Assembly (NCBI RefSeq): GCF_003319095.1
Contig: NZ_QOHI01000005.1
Span: forward strand, 346,864-410,863
Source of the DNA: Blastococcus sp. TBT05-19
Lineage (GTDB): Bacteria; Actinomycetota; Actinomycetes; Mycobacteriales; Geodermatophilaceae
Length of the DNA: 64,000 bases
Direction of reading: 5' to 3'
Numbering within the stretch: the stretch's first letter is position 1; each line of letters starts with the position of its first letter. A program made the translations under genes and the position numbers. This document shows, piece after piece, positions 41,202-53,945 of the stretch. The notes below the pieces were generated by a model. That model ran no database searches and was not told the DNA's origin. It saw only the letters and a list, made by a program, of their open reading frames with translations.

Positions 41202-41807
41202 ATCACCGAGCCCCGCATCAACGACCGCATCCGTGTCCCCGAGGTCCGCCTCGTCGGACCCGAGGGCGAGCAGGTCGGCATCGTGTCGATCGGCGAAGCG
41301 CTGCGCCTGGCCCAGGACTCCGAGCTCGACCTCGTCGAGGTCGCTCCCATGGCCCGGCCGCCCGTCGCCAAGCTCATGGACTACGGGAAGTTCAAGTACG
41401 AGGCCGCCCAGAAGGCGCGTGAGTCCCGGCGCAACCAGGCGCTCACCGTCATCAAAGAGATGCGGCTGCGTCTGAAGATCGACCCGCACGACTACGAGAC
41501 CAAGAAGGGCCACGTCGAGCGCTTCCTCAAGGGCGGCGACAAGGTCAAGATCACCGTGATGTTCCGCGGCCGCGAGCAGTCGCGCCCGGAGATGGGCTAC
41601 CGCCTGCTGCAGCGGCTGGCCGGCGACGTGTCCGAGCTGGGCGTCGTCGAGTCCAACCCGAAGCAGGACGGCCGGAACATGGTCATGGTGATCGCTCCGC
41701 ACAAGAACGCGCAGGCGCTGCAGCAGCAGGCGCAGGCCGCCGCGCAGTCCGCCAAGGCCCGTGCGGAGAAGAACGAGCAGCCCGAGGAGCAGGCGCCCAG
41801 CGCCTGA
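41202..41807 (+). CDS. infC: Translation initiation factor IF-3, apparently AUC-initiated
   Basis: The 201-aa protein is IF-3, which binds the 30S subunit and enforces start-codon selection. The N-domain contains [20 protein letters not shown]; the C-domain contains [21 protein letters not shown] Gln/Ala-rich tail ends it. The ATC codon at 41202 has a perfect GAGGAG ribosome binding site 5 bp upstream and gives the family length. In-frame GTG codons at 41094, 41112 and 41121 fall within or next to leader hairpins. E. coli infC uses AUU for autoregulation, so AUC is credible here. rpmI and rplT follow. Confidence 0.93.
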   Translation: MTEPRINDRIRVPEVRLVGPEGEQVGIVSIGEALRLAQDSELDLVEVAPMARPPVAKLMDYGKFKYEAAQKARESRRNQALTVIKEMRLRLKIDPHDYETKKGHVERFLKGGDKVKITVMFRGREQSRPEMGYRLLQRLAGDVSELGVVESNPKQDGRNMVMVIAPHKNAQALQQQAQAAAQSAKARAEKNEQPEEQAPSA

Positions 41808-41862
41808 GAACCACCCCTCCCGCAGGGCCCACGACGTACGACAGACGAACAGGACGAGGGAC

Positions 41863-42057
41863 ATGCCGAAGCAGAAGACCCACAAGGGCACGGCCAAGCG
41901 CGTGCGCGTGACGGGCTCCGGGAAGCTCGTCCGCGAGCACACCAACAACCAGCACAAGTTCGAGGTGAAGTCCTCGGGCCGCAAGCGCCGCGTGAGCGGG
42001 ATCGGCGTTCTGTCCAAGGCCGACGCGCCGCGGATGAAGAAGCTGCTCGGTCTCTGA
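41863..42057 (+). CDS. rpmI: 50S ribosomal protein L35
   Basis: This 64-aa basic ribosomal protein begins MPKQKTHKGTAKRVRVTGSG and ends in the MKKLLGL stretch, matching L35 over its full length. ATG at 41863 has a GGACGAGGG ribosome binding site. It lies 55 bp after infC and 35 bp before rplT in the conserved operon order. Confidence 0.97.
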   Translation: MPKQKTHKGTAKRVRVTGSGKLVREHTNNQHKFEVKSSGRKRRVSGIGVLSKADAPRMKKLLGL

Positions 42058-42092
42058 CCGCCCTTTACTGACGAGAAGACAGGAGCTCTCAC

Positions 42093-42482
42093 GTGGCACG
42101 CGTGAAGCGGGCGGTCAACGCCCAGAAGAAGCGTCGTAGCGTTCTCGAGCAGGCCAGCGGTTACCGCGGCCAGCGCTCGCGGCTCTACCGCAAGGCCAAG
42201 GAGCAGATCCTCCACTCCGCGACCTACAACTACCGCGACCGCAAGGTGCGCAAGGGTGACTTCCGCAAGCTGTGGATCACCCGCATCAACGCCGCCGCGC
42301 GGCTGAACGACATGACCTACAACCGGTTCATGCAGGGCCTCAAGCTGGCCGGCATCGAGCTGGACCGTCGTGTCCTGGCCGAGCTGGCCGTCAACGAGCC
42401 GGCGGCCTTCGCCACGCTCGTCGAGTCCGCCCGGGCCGCGCTCGCCGCGAACCCGCAGGCGACCGGCGCCCAGGCCGTCTGA
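42093..42482 (+). CDS. rplT: 50S ribosomal protein L20
   Basis: The 129-aa product is L20, an early-assembly 23S rRNA binding protein. The N-terminal tail [20 protein letters not shown] and the [20 protein letters not shown] segment are characteristic. GTG at 42093 follows AGGAGCTCTC. In other bacteria L20 binds its own operon leader; the hairpin-rich leader at 40874-41201 could be the target. Confidence 0.97.
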   Translation: MARVKRAVNAQKKRRSVLEQASGYRGQRSRLYRKAKEQILHSATYNYRDRKVRKGDFRKLWITRINAAARLNDMTYNRFMQGLKLAGIELDRRVLAELAVNEPAAFATLVESARAALAANPQATGAQAV

Positions 42483-42571
42483 GCCTGAACCACGAGACGC
42501 CGTCGGCGACCGGTCCCGCGTGGCCGGCGCCGGCGGCGTCCCCGTCTGTCCGGGCCGAGGAAGGGAGAGCC

Positions 42572-43360
42572 GTGACCGAGCTGCTGACCGAGCGCTCCGG
42601 CCGGATCGTCGCCGCGCGCAAGCTCACCCGTCGGGCCGGACGGGACGCCGCCGGGCTCTTCCTCGCCGAGGGGCGTCAGGCCGTCGTCGAGGCGCTCGCC
42701 GACCCCGACGGTGTGCGCGAGGTCCTCGCCACCGAGGCGGCTGCCACCGCCCACCACGACCTGCTGGCCGCGACGTCGGTCCCCGTCCGGCTGGTCACCG
42801 AGAGGGCCGCCGCCGGGCTGTCGGAGACCGTGACGCCGCAGGGGCTGGTCGCCGTCTGCGAGCTGCGCGACGTCCCGGCCGAGACCCTGGTCCCCGCGCC
42901 GCCCCGGCTGTCGGTGGCCCTCGCGGAGCTCGCCGACCCGGGCAACGCCGGCACCGTGCTGCGCACCGCCGACGCGTGCGGCGCCGGCGCGGTCGTGTTC
43001 GGTGCCGGATCGGCCGACCCGTACGGCGGCAAGGCCGTCCGCTCCAGCGCCGGCAGCGTCTTCCACGTCGACGTCGTCCGCGGAGCGCCGCTGGAGACGC
43101 TGCTGCCCGCGCTGCGGACCGCCGGGGTGACCGTGCTGGCTGCCGACGGCGGGGGAGAGGCATCCCTCGACGAGCTGGGTCCGCAGCTGTCCGGGCCCGT
43201 CCTGTGGCTCTTCGGCAACGAGGCCCGCGGTGTGCCGGCGGAGCTGGCGGCCCTCGCCGACGCGCGGGTGCGGATCCCGATGCGGGGCCGGGCCGAGAGC
43301 CTCAACCTGGCCGCCGCCGCGGCGATCTGCCTCTACACCACCCAGCTCGCCCAGGGCTGA
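42572..43360 (+). CDS. TrmH/SpoU-family RNA 2'-O-methyltransferase
   Basis: The 262-aa enzyme has an N-terminal RNA-binding domain and a C-terminal SPOUT fold with the three SpoU motifs: DPGNAGTVLRTADACGA, LFGNEARGVP and SLNLAAAAAICLY. It methylates a ribose in rRNA or tRNA. Relatives at this locus, after rplT, include TsnR-like 23S rRNA methyltransferases, but drug resistance cannot be inferred. GTG at 42572 has AAGGGAGAGCC upstream; it lies 89 bp after rplT. Confidence 0.9.
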   Translation: MTELLTERSGRIVAARKLTRRAGRDAAGLFLAEGRQAVVEALADPDGVREVLATEAAATAHHDLLAATSVPVRLVTERAAAGLSETVTPQGLVAVCELRDVPAETLVPAPPRLSVALAELADPGNAGTVLRTADACGAGAVVFGAGSADPYGGKAVRSSAGSVFHVDVVRGAPLETLLPALRTAGVTVLAADGGGEASLDELGPQLSGPVLWLFGNEARGVPAELAALADARVRIPMRGRAESLNLAAAAAICLYTTQLAQG

Positions 43361-43375
43361 GCGGCGCCCCGGCGC

Positions 43376-43708
43376 TCAGACCGGGGGCAGCGCCAGGATG
43401 CGTCGCGCCAGCCGGCGCTCCCGCCACGAGTACCCGCTGGATCCGCCGGGCGAGACGTCCAGGAACGCGGCGATCGCGAGGATGACGGCGACGCCGAGCA
43501 CGGTTCCCGCGATGCCGGTCGGTGTGGGGGCCGAGCGCCCGGACAACCGGACCACTTCCTGCGCCCAGGCGTGGGCCACCGCAGCGACGTAGGGGTCGGG
43601 GTGGCTGCGACCTCGGCGGGCGGCCGCCCGGACCCGGCGCCGGGTCGATGCGCCGAGCTGCCGCCACTCCTCGTGCGGCAGCACGACGCGGCGAGGTGGT
43701 CGGGGCAT
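43376..43708 (-). CDS. Small protein with one membrane segment, unknown function
   Basis: The 110-aa product has a basic N-terminal half (MPRPPRRVVLPHEEWRQLGA followed by STRRRVRAAARRG), a YVAAVAHAWAQEVVRL helix, one hydrophobic segment at about residues 66 to 84, and a basic tail. No family is recognised. It lies 16 bp from the convergent methyltransferase stop and 27 bp upstream of the diiron oxygenase stop on the same strand. The assignment rests on frame and a plausible topology only. Confidence 0.45.
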   Translation of the reverse strand: MPRPPRRVVLPHEEWRQLGASTRRRVRAAARRGRSHPDPYVAAVAHAWAQEVVRLSGRSAPTPTGIAGTVLGVAVILAIAAFLDVSPGGSSGYSWRERRLARRILALPPV

Positions 43709-43735
43709 GCCGGTGAGGATGCCTGACGGATGCGC

Positions 43736-44662
43736 TCAGACGAGTCCGGCGCGCTTCCAGAGCCGCTCCGAGGGCCCGCCGATGAGGCCCACCTCGCGCA
43801 GGAAGGCCACCAGCCCGGCGGAGGAGTCCTTGAGCTTCGCGCGGTAGTGCTGGTTGCCGCGCGCCGCGGCGCGAGCGGTCCTCGGGTCCAGCCCCACCGC
43901 CGCGTAGACCTGCGGCTGCACGAGGTTCTCCGCGACGATGGCCGCGCACGCCGCCACCATCGTCCGGTGCCGGCGCAGCTGCAGGAACGAGAGCTCCGGG
44001 GTGCGACGGGCGACCTCCTCGCGGGCGAAGCGCATGTGCCGCGCCTCCTCCACCACGTGGATCTGGCTCGTGGCGCGGGTCAGCGGCTGCACCCGCTCGT
44101 CCTTCATGAGGTCGCGCTGGAAGATGTCGAGGATCTCCTCGGCCACCAGGATCGCGGCGTACGCGGCCGGGCCGTCGGCCCGCTTGGCGTACCCCTTGCC
44201 CAGCTTCAGCAGCGACGACGGCGGCCCGTAGGACGGCGCCCCGAAGGTCTGCGCCGTCCGCGCGAACATGACCGAGTGCCGGCACTCGTCGGCGATCTCG
44301 GTGAGCGCCCACTGCACGTGCGGCTGGGCCGGGTCGTCGCCGTAGATGTCGCGCAGCACGAGCTGCATGAGCAGGTGCTCGAACCAGATGCCGATCCCGG
44401 AGATCGAGCAGTACTCGTGGATGGTCAGCGTGACCCGCTGGGAGTGGTCGAGCGAGTCCCACAACGGCGTGCCGTACAGCGTGGACCACTCGGGTGACAG
44501 ACCGTAGAGGTCGTCGGGGATCGGCGCCGTCCAGTCGATCTCGACCACCGGGTCGTAGGACTTCTTGGCAGCCGATCCCAGCAGCCTCGAGGACAGCGCC
44601 TGGCGGTCGACGGGAGCCTTGGTCGTCGAGCGACTCGGGCGGGACGGAAGGATGGTGGTCAT
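43736..44662 (-). CDS. AurF-family diiron oxygenase
   Basis: The 308-aa protein belongs to the p-aminobenzoate N-oxygenase (AurF/CmlI-like) group. The metal-ligand pattern is visible in TIHEYCSISGIGIWFEH, TEIADECRHSVMF, AEEILDIFQRD and EEARHMRFAREE. Family members oxidise aryl amines to nitro compounds, but most homologues in actinobacteria lack a known substrate. ATG at 44662 is the likely start. A divergent TetR gene and a perfect inverted repeat lie just upstream, so expression is probably inducible. Confidence 0.87.
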   Translation of the reverse strand: MTTILPSRPSRSTTKAPVDRQALSSRLLGSAAKKSYDPVVEIDWTAPIPDDLYGLSPEWSTLYGTPLWDSLDHSQRVTLTIHEYCSISGIGIWFEHLLMQLVLRDIYGDDPAQPHVQWALTEIADECRHSVMFARTAQTFGAPSYGPPSSLLKLGKGYAKRADGPAAYAAILVAEEILDIFQRDLMKDERVQPLTRATSQIHVVEEARHMRFAREEVARRTPELSFLQLRRHRTMVAACAAIVAENLVQPQVYAAVGLDPRTARAAARGNQHYRAKLKDSSAGLVAFLREVGLIGGPSERLWKRAGLV

Positions 44663-44701
44663 CGGCGGGCTCCCCAGGACGTCGAACGAGTACCGCAACG
44701 A

Positions 44702-44718
44702 AAGGTAGCTGTTACCTT
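44702..44718. promoter_or_regulatory. Inverted repeat AAGGTA-N5-TACCTT, candidate TetR operator
   Basis: A perfect 6-bp inverted repeat with a 5-bp spacer sits between the divergent diiron oxygenase and TetR genes. Its right half ends 7 bp before the tetR ATG, where a -10 box would be expected, so binding should shut off the regulator and plausibly the oxygenase. Confidence 0.65.
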
Positions 44719-44725
44719 GGATCAC

Positions 44726-45388
44726 ATGCAACGGGTGGTCGAGTCCCCGGGCGTGTCGGCGCCACCGCCGTCGCCCGACGGGCGACGCTCGCGCTGGACC
44801 GAGCACCGCCGCGCACGCCGCGAGGAGCTGGTCGGCGCCGCGGTGGCCGCGGTGCGGCTGGTCGGCCCGGACTTCTCCGTCGACGACGTCGCGCGCAGCG
44901 CCGGTGTCTCGAAGACCGTCATCTACCGGTACTTCAGCGACAAGGACGAGCTGATCGACGCCGTCCTCGAGCGCATCTCGCAGGCGATCCTGCTGCCGCG
45001 GCTCATGGGTGAGCTGGCGGTCGACCGGGCCGACGACCGGGAGCAGCTGCGGGCGGTCATCGCCGCCTTCGTCTCCCTCATCGAGGACGAGCCCGCGCTC
45101 TACCGGTTCGCCTACGCGCAGACCGGCCGCGCCGGCCGCGCCGATCTCGTCGCCGCCACGGAGCACGCCGTCGCCACCGCACTGGGTGGGCTCATCCGCG
45201 CCCGGCTGATCGAGGCCGGCCGGCCCCCCGAGGGGGCCATGACGTGGGCCTACGGCGTCGTCGGGATGGTGCAGCTGGCGTCGCACTGGTGGTCGGTGGC
45301 GCGCACCGTCCCGGCCGCCGACCTGATCGAGCAGCTGACGGCCCTGGCCGACGGCGGTCTGGGCACGCTGCTCCCGCCCCGTGGCTGA
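44726..45388 (+). CDS. TetR-family regulator of the diiron oxygenase
   Basis: The 220-aa regulator has a helix-turn-helix at about residues 30 to 75 (DFSVDDVARSAGVSKTVIYR followed by YFSDKDELIDAV) and a helical C-terminal ligand domain of the WHG/TetR_C type (AYAQTGRAGRADLV, WAYGVVGMVQLASHWW). ATG at 44726 is used; GTG at 44735 is possible. The operator-like repeat overlaps its promoter. A DUF4873 gene follows after 30 bp and may be cotranscribed. Confidence 0.88.
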   Translation: MQRVVESPGVSAPPPSPDGRRSRWTEHRRARREELVGAAVAAVRLVGPDFSVDDVARSAGVSKTVIYRYFSDKDELIDAVLERISQAILLPRLMGELAVDRADDREQLRAVIAAFVSLIEDEPALYRFAYAQTGRAGRADLVAATEHAVATALGGLIRARLIEAGRPPEGAMTWAYGVVGMVQLASHWWSVARTVPAADLIEQLTALADGGLGTLLPPRG

Positions 45389-45418
45389 TCGGGGAGAGAG
45401 CTGACCGAGGGGAGCGCC

Positions 45419-45715
45419 ATGAGCGAGCACGAGGAGCCCGAGGGCTACGAGGGCGAGGTCACCGTCGTGGTCGACGGCGTGACCAGCACCGCGCGCGCCG
45501 CCCTCGGCGCGCGTTTCGACCCGCTCGCCGGTTCGGTCGTCTGGTCCGGGCGGGTGGCCGTGCAGGCCTCGCCCCGGACCCGGCTGGAGATCACCACGCC
45601 GCACGGCAGCTCGGTCGCCGAAGCCACCGAGACCGACCCCTGGGGCAACACCCGGGTCACCGGGGTCGGGCGCCCGCCGTTCCCGGTCGAGCTGCTCGAC
45701 GGCGCCGGGCGCTGA
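45419..45715 (+). CDS. DUF4873 domain protein
   Basis: The 98-aa protein is a single DUF4873 domain: YEGEVTVVVDGV near the start, VVWSGRVAVQ in the middle and the ending DPWGNTRVTGVGRPPFPVEL. In other actinobacteria this domain occurs alone near AurF-like oxygenases or fused to flavin monooxygenases, so it may assist that chemistry; this link is inferred from context. ATG at 45419 has GAGGGGAGCGCC upstream. Its stop lies 3 bp from the convergent signalling gene. Confidence 0.78.
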   Translation: MSEHEEPEGYEGEVTVVVDGVTSTARAALGARFDPLAGSVVWSGRVAVQASPRTRLEITTPHGSSVAEATETDPWGNTRVTGVGRPPFPVELLDGAGR

Positions 45716-45718
45716 GGG

Positions 45719-47974
45719 TCAGCGCGCCGGTGCGCGTCCGGCCGCACGGTCGGCGACGGCGAGCAGCCCGGCCACGTCGTCGGCGTCGGCGGGGAAGCGG
45801 GCAGCACCCACGCTGACGGAGAGCACGGTCGGGGTGCCTTCCACCACCACGGGTCCGCGCACCGCGGTGCCGAGGTCCTCGAGGACCCGGTCGACCTCCA
45901 CGCGCGCCGATTCCGCGGCCAGGTCGGGCAGCACGACGGCGAACGAGTCGCGGGTCCAGCGCGCCACCAGGTCGCCGCGCCGCAGCCGGCTCCGCAGCCG
46001 CTCGGTGGTGGTGCGCATGAGCGCCTCCGCCGCGGCCGGCCCGTGCTGGCTCTCGATCTCACCGTGCCCCTGCACGGCCAGGACGAGCAGCCCGACGGCG
46101 TCACCGGTCGCCCGGGCGTTCCACAGCGCGGTCTCCACCTGGCGCTGCACGTGCTCGCGGGTGGGCAGCCCGGTCAGCGGGTCGGTGACCGCCAGCTCCT
46201 GGATCTGGGCCAGGTAGCTCAGGCCCCGGTCCCGCTCCCGCTGCAGCGCCCGCTCGGCCTCGATGCGCTCGGTGACGTCGACCTGGACGCCGATGTACTG
46301 CACGAGCGCGCCGGAGTCGTCGAACACCGGCGCCAGGTGCAGCTCGTTGAACCAGGGGGTCCGCCCGGGGCCGCGCACGTTGAGCAGCACCTCGCGGGAC
46401 TCCTCGCCGGCGGCGATCGCGTCGCGGATGCGGGCGACGGCGGCGGGGTCGGTGTCCGGCCCCTGCAGGAAGCGGCAGTTGCGGCCGATCAGCTCCTCGC
46501 GAGGCAGGCCCGCGAGCCGCTCGAAGGCGGCGTTGACGTAGACCATCGGCTGGTCGGGCAGCCGCACGTCGACCAGGCAGACACCGCTGGGCGTGGCGTC
46601 CAGCGCCCGGCGGACGATCGCGTTGTCGCCGAGCAGCTGCGCGACGTAGGGGTCCACGGTGGTGGCGGCGGAGGTCGCCGGTCGGACGACCGGAGCCGAC
46701 GGCGCGCGGGTCGCCCCGGGAGCGACCCGGTCGAGCAGGCTGCGCGCGGCCCGGACGGCGACGTCGCGGTCGTAGGTCAGCGCGTACTCGAACTGGCGCT
46801 CCAGGTCGGGGCCTGTGGTGCCGAGGTCACGGGCCAGCAGGGCGACGCTGAAGTGCGGGGCGAGCACGACGACGTCCCACTCGCCGCGGACGGGGTCGCT
46901 CGGGGACAGGTCGGTGCCGCGCAGGCCGGGGAGGGGCTCGACGGGCAGCCCCTCGCCCAGCGCGCAGACGAAGCCGGTGCGCTCGACCAGGTCGCGGTAC
47001 CGCTGGGTGGTCGACGGCGTGAAGTGACGGGCCTCCTGGAACGTGGCCGCGACGACGCAGGTCTTCCCCAGCCGCATGGCCTCGCGCTCGAGCTGCTTGC
47101 TCAGCTCGATCAGCAGGCTCTTGGGCGCGCGGCGCAGCACCGTCCCCTCGGGGAGGCAGGAGAACGGCGAGTCGGCCGGGCCGGTCGTGTCGTCGTCGGT
47201 GGGTGCGGGCAGCGCGCCGGCCGGACGGTCGGTGGCCGGCGCGTCCGACGGCCGGCCGAACAGCCAGCCCTGGCCGAGGGTGGCGCCGAGCGCGTGGGCC
47301 ATCGCCAGGTGCCGGTCGTCCTCGATGCCCTCGGCGAGCACGGCGGCGCCGGTCGTCTGGGCGTAGGCGTTCACCGCGTTCATGATCTGCGCGATGGCCG
47401 GGCCGGGGCGCTCCTGCACCAGCCGCAGGTCCAGCTTCACGACGTCGGGGCGCAGCAGCGGCATGAACGCCAGCGACATGGGGTCGGCGCCGACGTCGTC
47501 CAGCGCGATGCCCCAGCCCAGCTCCCGCACCCGGGCCACGGTGCGCAGCAGCTCGGCGGGGCGGGCGGCGATGGCGCGCTCGGTGATCTCCAGGACCACG
47601 CGCAGCCGACCCGGGGCGGCGTCGGCGATGGCCAGCAGCTCGTCCAGCGGCGCGGTGTCGAGGACCTCGGGCTCCACGTTGACGAACAGCGCCAGCGGAG
47701 CCGCGATGCCGTGCCGGCTCGCGCCCTCGAAGGCGGCGACGCGGCAGGCGCCGTCCAGCTCGGCCAGGCGGCCGGCGGCGCGGGCCGCGGCGAAGAGGTG
47801 GTCGGGGCGGTGCAGCGGGCCCTCCGGCCCGCGGGCCAGCGCCTCGTGCGCGACCACCCGGCCCGTGTCGAGCTCGACGATCGGCTGGAAGACGCTGCGC
47901 ACCCCACCGGGGCGCAGCGCCTCGTCGAGGGCAGCGGTGAGGGAAGCGTCGGGTTCCGGGCGCACGTGGTCCAC
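45719..47974 (-). CDS. EAL-DICT-LOV-GGDEF protein: likely blue-light-responsive c-di-GMP phosphodiesterase
   Basis: The 751-aa protein has four domains. EAL (about 20 to 245) keeps E44-A-L, N99, E129, D159-D160, K180, E215 and Q235. DICT spans about 275 to 410. A PAS domain of the LOV type (about 445 to 570) carries Cys500 in GRNCRFLQG plus N532, N543 and Q564, the flavin-contacting positions. A GGDEF-like domain (about 595 to 745) has TRDSF where GGDEF belongs, so cyclase activity is probably lost. The expected output is c-di-GMP hydrolysis modulated by blue light. GTG at 47974 or 47965 starts it. The gene stands alone. Confidence 0.9.
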   Translation of the reverse strand: MDHVRPEPDASLTAALDEALRPGGVRSVFQPIVELDTGRVVAHEALARGPEGPLHRPDHLFAAARAAGRLAELDGACRVAAFEGASRHGIAAPLALFVNVEPEVLDTAPLDELLAIADAAPGRLRVVLEITERAIAARPAELLRTVARVRELGWGIALDDVGADPMSLAFMPLLRPDVVKLDLRLVQERPGPAIAQIMNAVNAYAQTTGAAVLAEGIEDDRHLAMAHALGATLGQGWLFGRPSDAPATDRPAGALPAPTDDDTTGPADSPFSCLPEGTVLRRAPKSLLIELSKQLEREAMRLGKTCVVAATFQEARHFTPSTTQRYRDLVERTGFVCALGEGLPVEPLPGLRGTDLSPSDPVRGEWDVVVLAPHFSVALLARDLGTTGPDLERQFEYALTYDRDVAVRAARSLLDRVAPGATRAPSAPVVRPATSAATTVDPYVAQLLGDNAIVRRALDATPSGVCLVDVRLPDQPMVYVNAAFERLAGLPREELIGRNCRFLQGPDTDPAAVARIRDAIAAGEESREVLLNVRGPGRTPWFNELHLAPVFDDSGALVQYIGVQVDVTERIEAERALQRERDRGLSYLAQIQELAVTDPLTGLPTREHVQRQVETALWNARATGDAVGLLVLAVQGHGEIESQHGPAAAEALMRTTTERLRSRLRRGDLVARWTRDSFAVVLPDLAAESARVEVDRVLEDLGTAVRGPVVVEGTPTVLSVSVGAARFPADADDVAGLLAVADRAAGRAPAR

Positions 47975-48043
47975 GGATCCGGCATCGACCGCCGGGTCGG
48001 CGAACCGGAGCCGAACCGGGACGGCACCCCCCGAAGGGGGAGA

Positions 48044-48886
48044 TCAGCCGGGCAGCGTGATCAGGACGACGGCGGCCGCAGCGGCCGCCAGACCGCTGAT
48101 CTGGGCGGGCACCAGCCGCTCCCGGAGGACGAGCTGCGCGAGGACCACGGTGCTCACCGGGTACAGCGAGGACAGCACGCCGGTGATGGCGAGCGGGTCG
48201 CCGGCCTGCGTGGCGAGGAGGAACAGCCCGTTGGCGGCCATGTCACCGACGCCGGAGGCGACGATCAGCGGCAGTGCCGCCCGCGTCGGTCGTACCGACC
48301 GGCGCGCGGCGAGGGCGACCAGCAGCACCATGGCCACCGACGCGGTGCGGGCCGCGACCAGCGGCGTGAGCCCGGCGTCGGCCGACGTCCGGTCCAGCAG
48401 GACGAAGAAGAGCCCGAAGGCGGCGCCGGCTGCCAGCGCGGGGAGCAGGCCGGCCGGGCGGACCGCGCGCAGCGCCCGCAGCCCGCTCTCGGCCGACACG
48501 AGGACGACGGCGACGAGGGCGAGCGCGATCCCGCCGGCCGCCGCCGGGCCGATCCGGTCCCCGCCGAGCAGGCCCACCAGCACGGGCACCGCGGCGGCGG
48601 TGACGGCGGTGACCGGCGCGATGACGCTCATGACGCCGCCGGCGAGCGCGCGGAAGAAGACCAGCAGGCCGGTGGAACCGGTGAGCCCGGCCGCCGCCCC
48701 CCAGCCGAGGTCGGCGGTGGTCACCGGTCCGCCGACCCAGGGCAGCAGCACCAGCAGGGCGGTCAGGCCGGCGACCTGCGAGAGGGCGACGACGGCGAAC
48801 ACGGTGGCCCGGCGGCTGGCCAGGCCACCCAGGAAGTCCGACGCCCCGTAGACGACGGCCGACGCCAGGGCCAGCACGACCGCCAC
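48044..48886 (-). CDS. EamA/DMT-superfamily transporter
   Basis: The 280-aa membrane protein has about ten hydrophobic segments in two EamA repeats; the first begins VVYGASDFLGGLASRRATV and the second LAAGAAFGLFFVLLDRTSAD, with the conserved SSLYPVSTVVLAQLVLRERL near the end. The substrate is unknown. GTG at 48886 is preferred because GGAGG lies 5 bp upstream; GTG at 48892 would overlap the ribosome binding site. It is divergent from pheS with the second palindromic repeat family between them. Confidence 0.83.
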   Translation of the reverse strand: MAVVLALASAVVYGASDFLGGLASRRATVFAVVALSQVAGLTALLVLLPWVGGPVTTADLGWGAAAGLTGSTGLLVFFRALAGGVMSVIAPVTAVTAAAVPVLVGLLGGDRIGPAAAGGIALALVAVVLVSAESGLRALRAVRPAGLLPALAAGAAFGLFFVLLDRTSADAGLTPLVAARTASVAMVLLVALAARRSVRPTRAALPLIVASGVGDMAANGLFLLATQAGDPLAITGVLSSLYPVSTVVLAQLVLRERLVPAQISGLAAAAAAVVLITLPG

Positions 48887-48903
48887 CCGCACCTCCCGCT
48901 GTC

Positions 48904-52578
<3,675 letters not shown>

Positions 52579-52586
<8 letters not shown>

Positions 52587-53376
52587 GGGCGTCGCCCTCG
52601 TCACCGGGGCGTCCACCGGGATCGGACGGCACCTCGCCGAGGGGCTGGCCGCCCGTGGCATGGCGGTGGCCGGTCTCGCCCGAGACGGCGACCGGCTGCG
52701 GACGGCGATGGACGGGGTCGCGGCGGCCACCGGCGCCCGCACCCTCGCCGTGGCCGCGGACGTCACCGACCGGGCGTCGGTCGAAGCTGCTGTCGCCGAG
52801 GTGGTCGAGAAGCTCGGCCAGATCGACCTGCTGGTCAACAACGCCGGGCTGATCGACGAGTACGAGGTGCCGATCTGGGAGGCCGACGCCGACCAGTGGT
52901 GGGACGTCGTCTCCAGCCACATCCGGGGCGCGCAGCTGACCATCCGCAACGTCGTGCCGTGGATGGTGCTGCGCAACCGCGGCCGGGTGGTGAACCTGGC
53001 CAGCGGGATGAGCACCCGGGCCGAGCCGGACTACTCCGCCTACTCGGTCGCGAAGACCGGTCTCATGCGGCTGACCGAGGCGCTGGTGGCGGGGCTCGAG
53101 GGCTCCGACGTCCGCGCGTTCGACGTCGCGCCCGGCGTCGTCGACACCCCGATGACCCGCTCCATGCACAAGTGGGAGGGCTTCACGGACTGGACGCCGC
53201 CGGAGGCCGTGGTCGAGATCGTCGCGGCCATCGCCGCCGGTGAGCTCGACCAGTGGTCGGGCCGCTTCGTGCGGGCGGGCAAGGACGACCTCGACGTGCT
53301 CCGGTCGACCACGCCCGAGGACGCCGCCCGGCAGCTCCGCCTGCGCCCCTACGGCGACGCGGACCCACTGGGCTGA
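52579..53376 (+). CDS. SDR-family oxidoreductase
   Basis: The 265-aa protein is a classical short-chain dehydrogenase with the cofactor motif TGASTGIGRH, NNAG, and the catalytic YSVAK with Ser in NLASG. The substrate is unknown. GTG at 52579 overlaps pheT by 8 bp, so it may be translated from the pheST transcript even though it is not part of the conserved operon. A DUF1643 gene follows after 10 bp. Confidence 0.88.
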
Positions 53377-53386
53377 GCGGCACGCC

Positions 53387-53944
53387 GTGACCGATCCGTT
53401 CGCATCGCTCGCGAGCGAGCACGGGCTGGAGGACCGCTCGGGCACGTCGCCCGACGGCCTGCCCGAGCGGTACCTGTACTCGCCGGATCTGGTGTTCCGC
53501 TACGCCTTCGGGCGCTGGTGGGGGGAGGAGGACCTCGCGTCCACGGTCGTCTGGGTGCTGCTGAACCCCGCGACGGGTGACACCGAGAAGCGACGCCGTC
53601 CGACGCTGGACCGGTGCATCGGCCGGTCCCGGGAGTTGGGCGCCACCGGCCTGCTGATCGTGAACCTGTTCGCCTTCCGGCACACCGATCCGAGGTCGAT
53701 CCGCATGGCGGCCGATCCGGTCGGCCCGGCGGGGGACGACGCCCTGCGCATCCTGACCGGCGCCGGTGCCTCGACCGTCGCCGCGTGGGGCAGCCACGGC
53801 TCCTGGCGCGGCCGGTCTGTTCAGGTGGCGCCGCTCCTCTTGGAGCCGATGTGCCTGGGCACCACCGCCGGCGGGGAACCGCGCCACCCGCTGTACGTGC
53901 GGGCGGACGCCCCGCTGGTCCCGTGGCGGTCACCGGCCTGTTGA
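53387..53944 (+). CDS. DUF1643 protein
   Basis: The 185-aa product matches DUF1643: YRYAFGRWW-type start (VFRYAFGRWWGEEDLAST), VVWVLLNPATGDTEKRRRPT, a GLLIVNLFAFRHTDP core and a C-terminal GEPRHPLYVRADAPLVPW. The function is unknown, and such genes are often found in accessory regions. GTG at 53387 is the natural start 10 bp after the SDR stop. It converges on the STAS gene with 1 bp between stops. Confidence 0.82.
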   Translation: MTDPFASLASEHGLEDRSGTSPDGLPERYLYSPDLVFRYAFGRWWGEEDLASTVVWVLLNPATGDTEKRRRPTLDRCIGRSRELGATGLLIVNLFAFRHTDPRSIRMAADPVGPAGDDALRILTGAGASTVAAWGSHGSWRGRSVQVAPLLLEPMCLGTTAGGEPRHPLYVRADAPLVPWRSPAC

Positions 53945-53945
53945 G

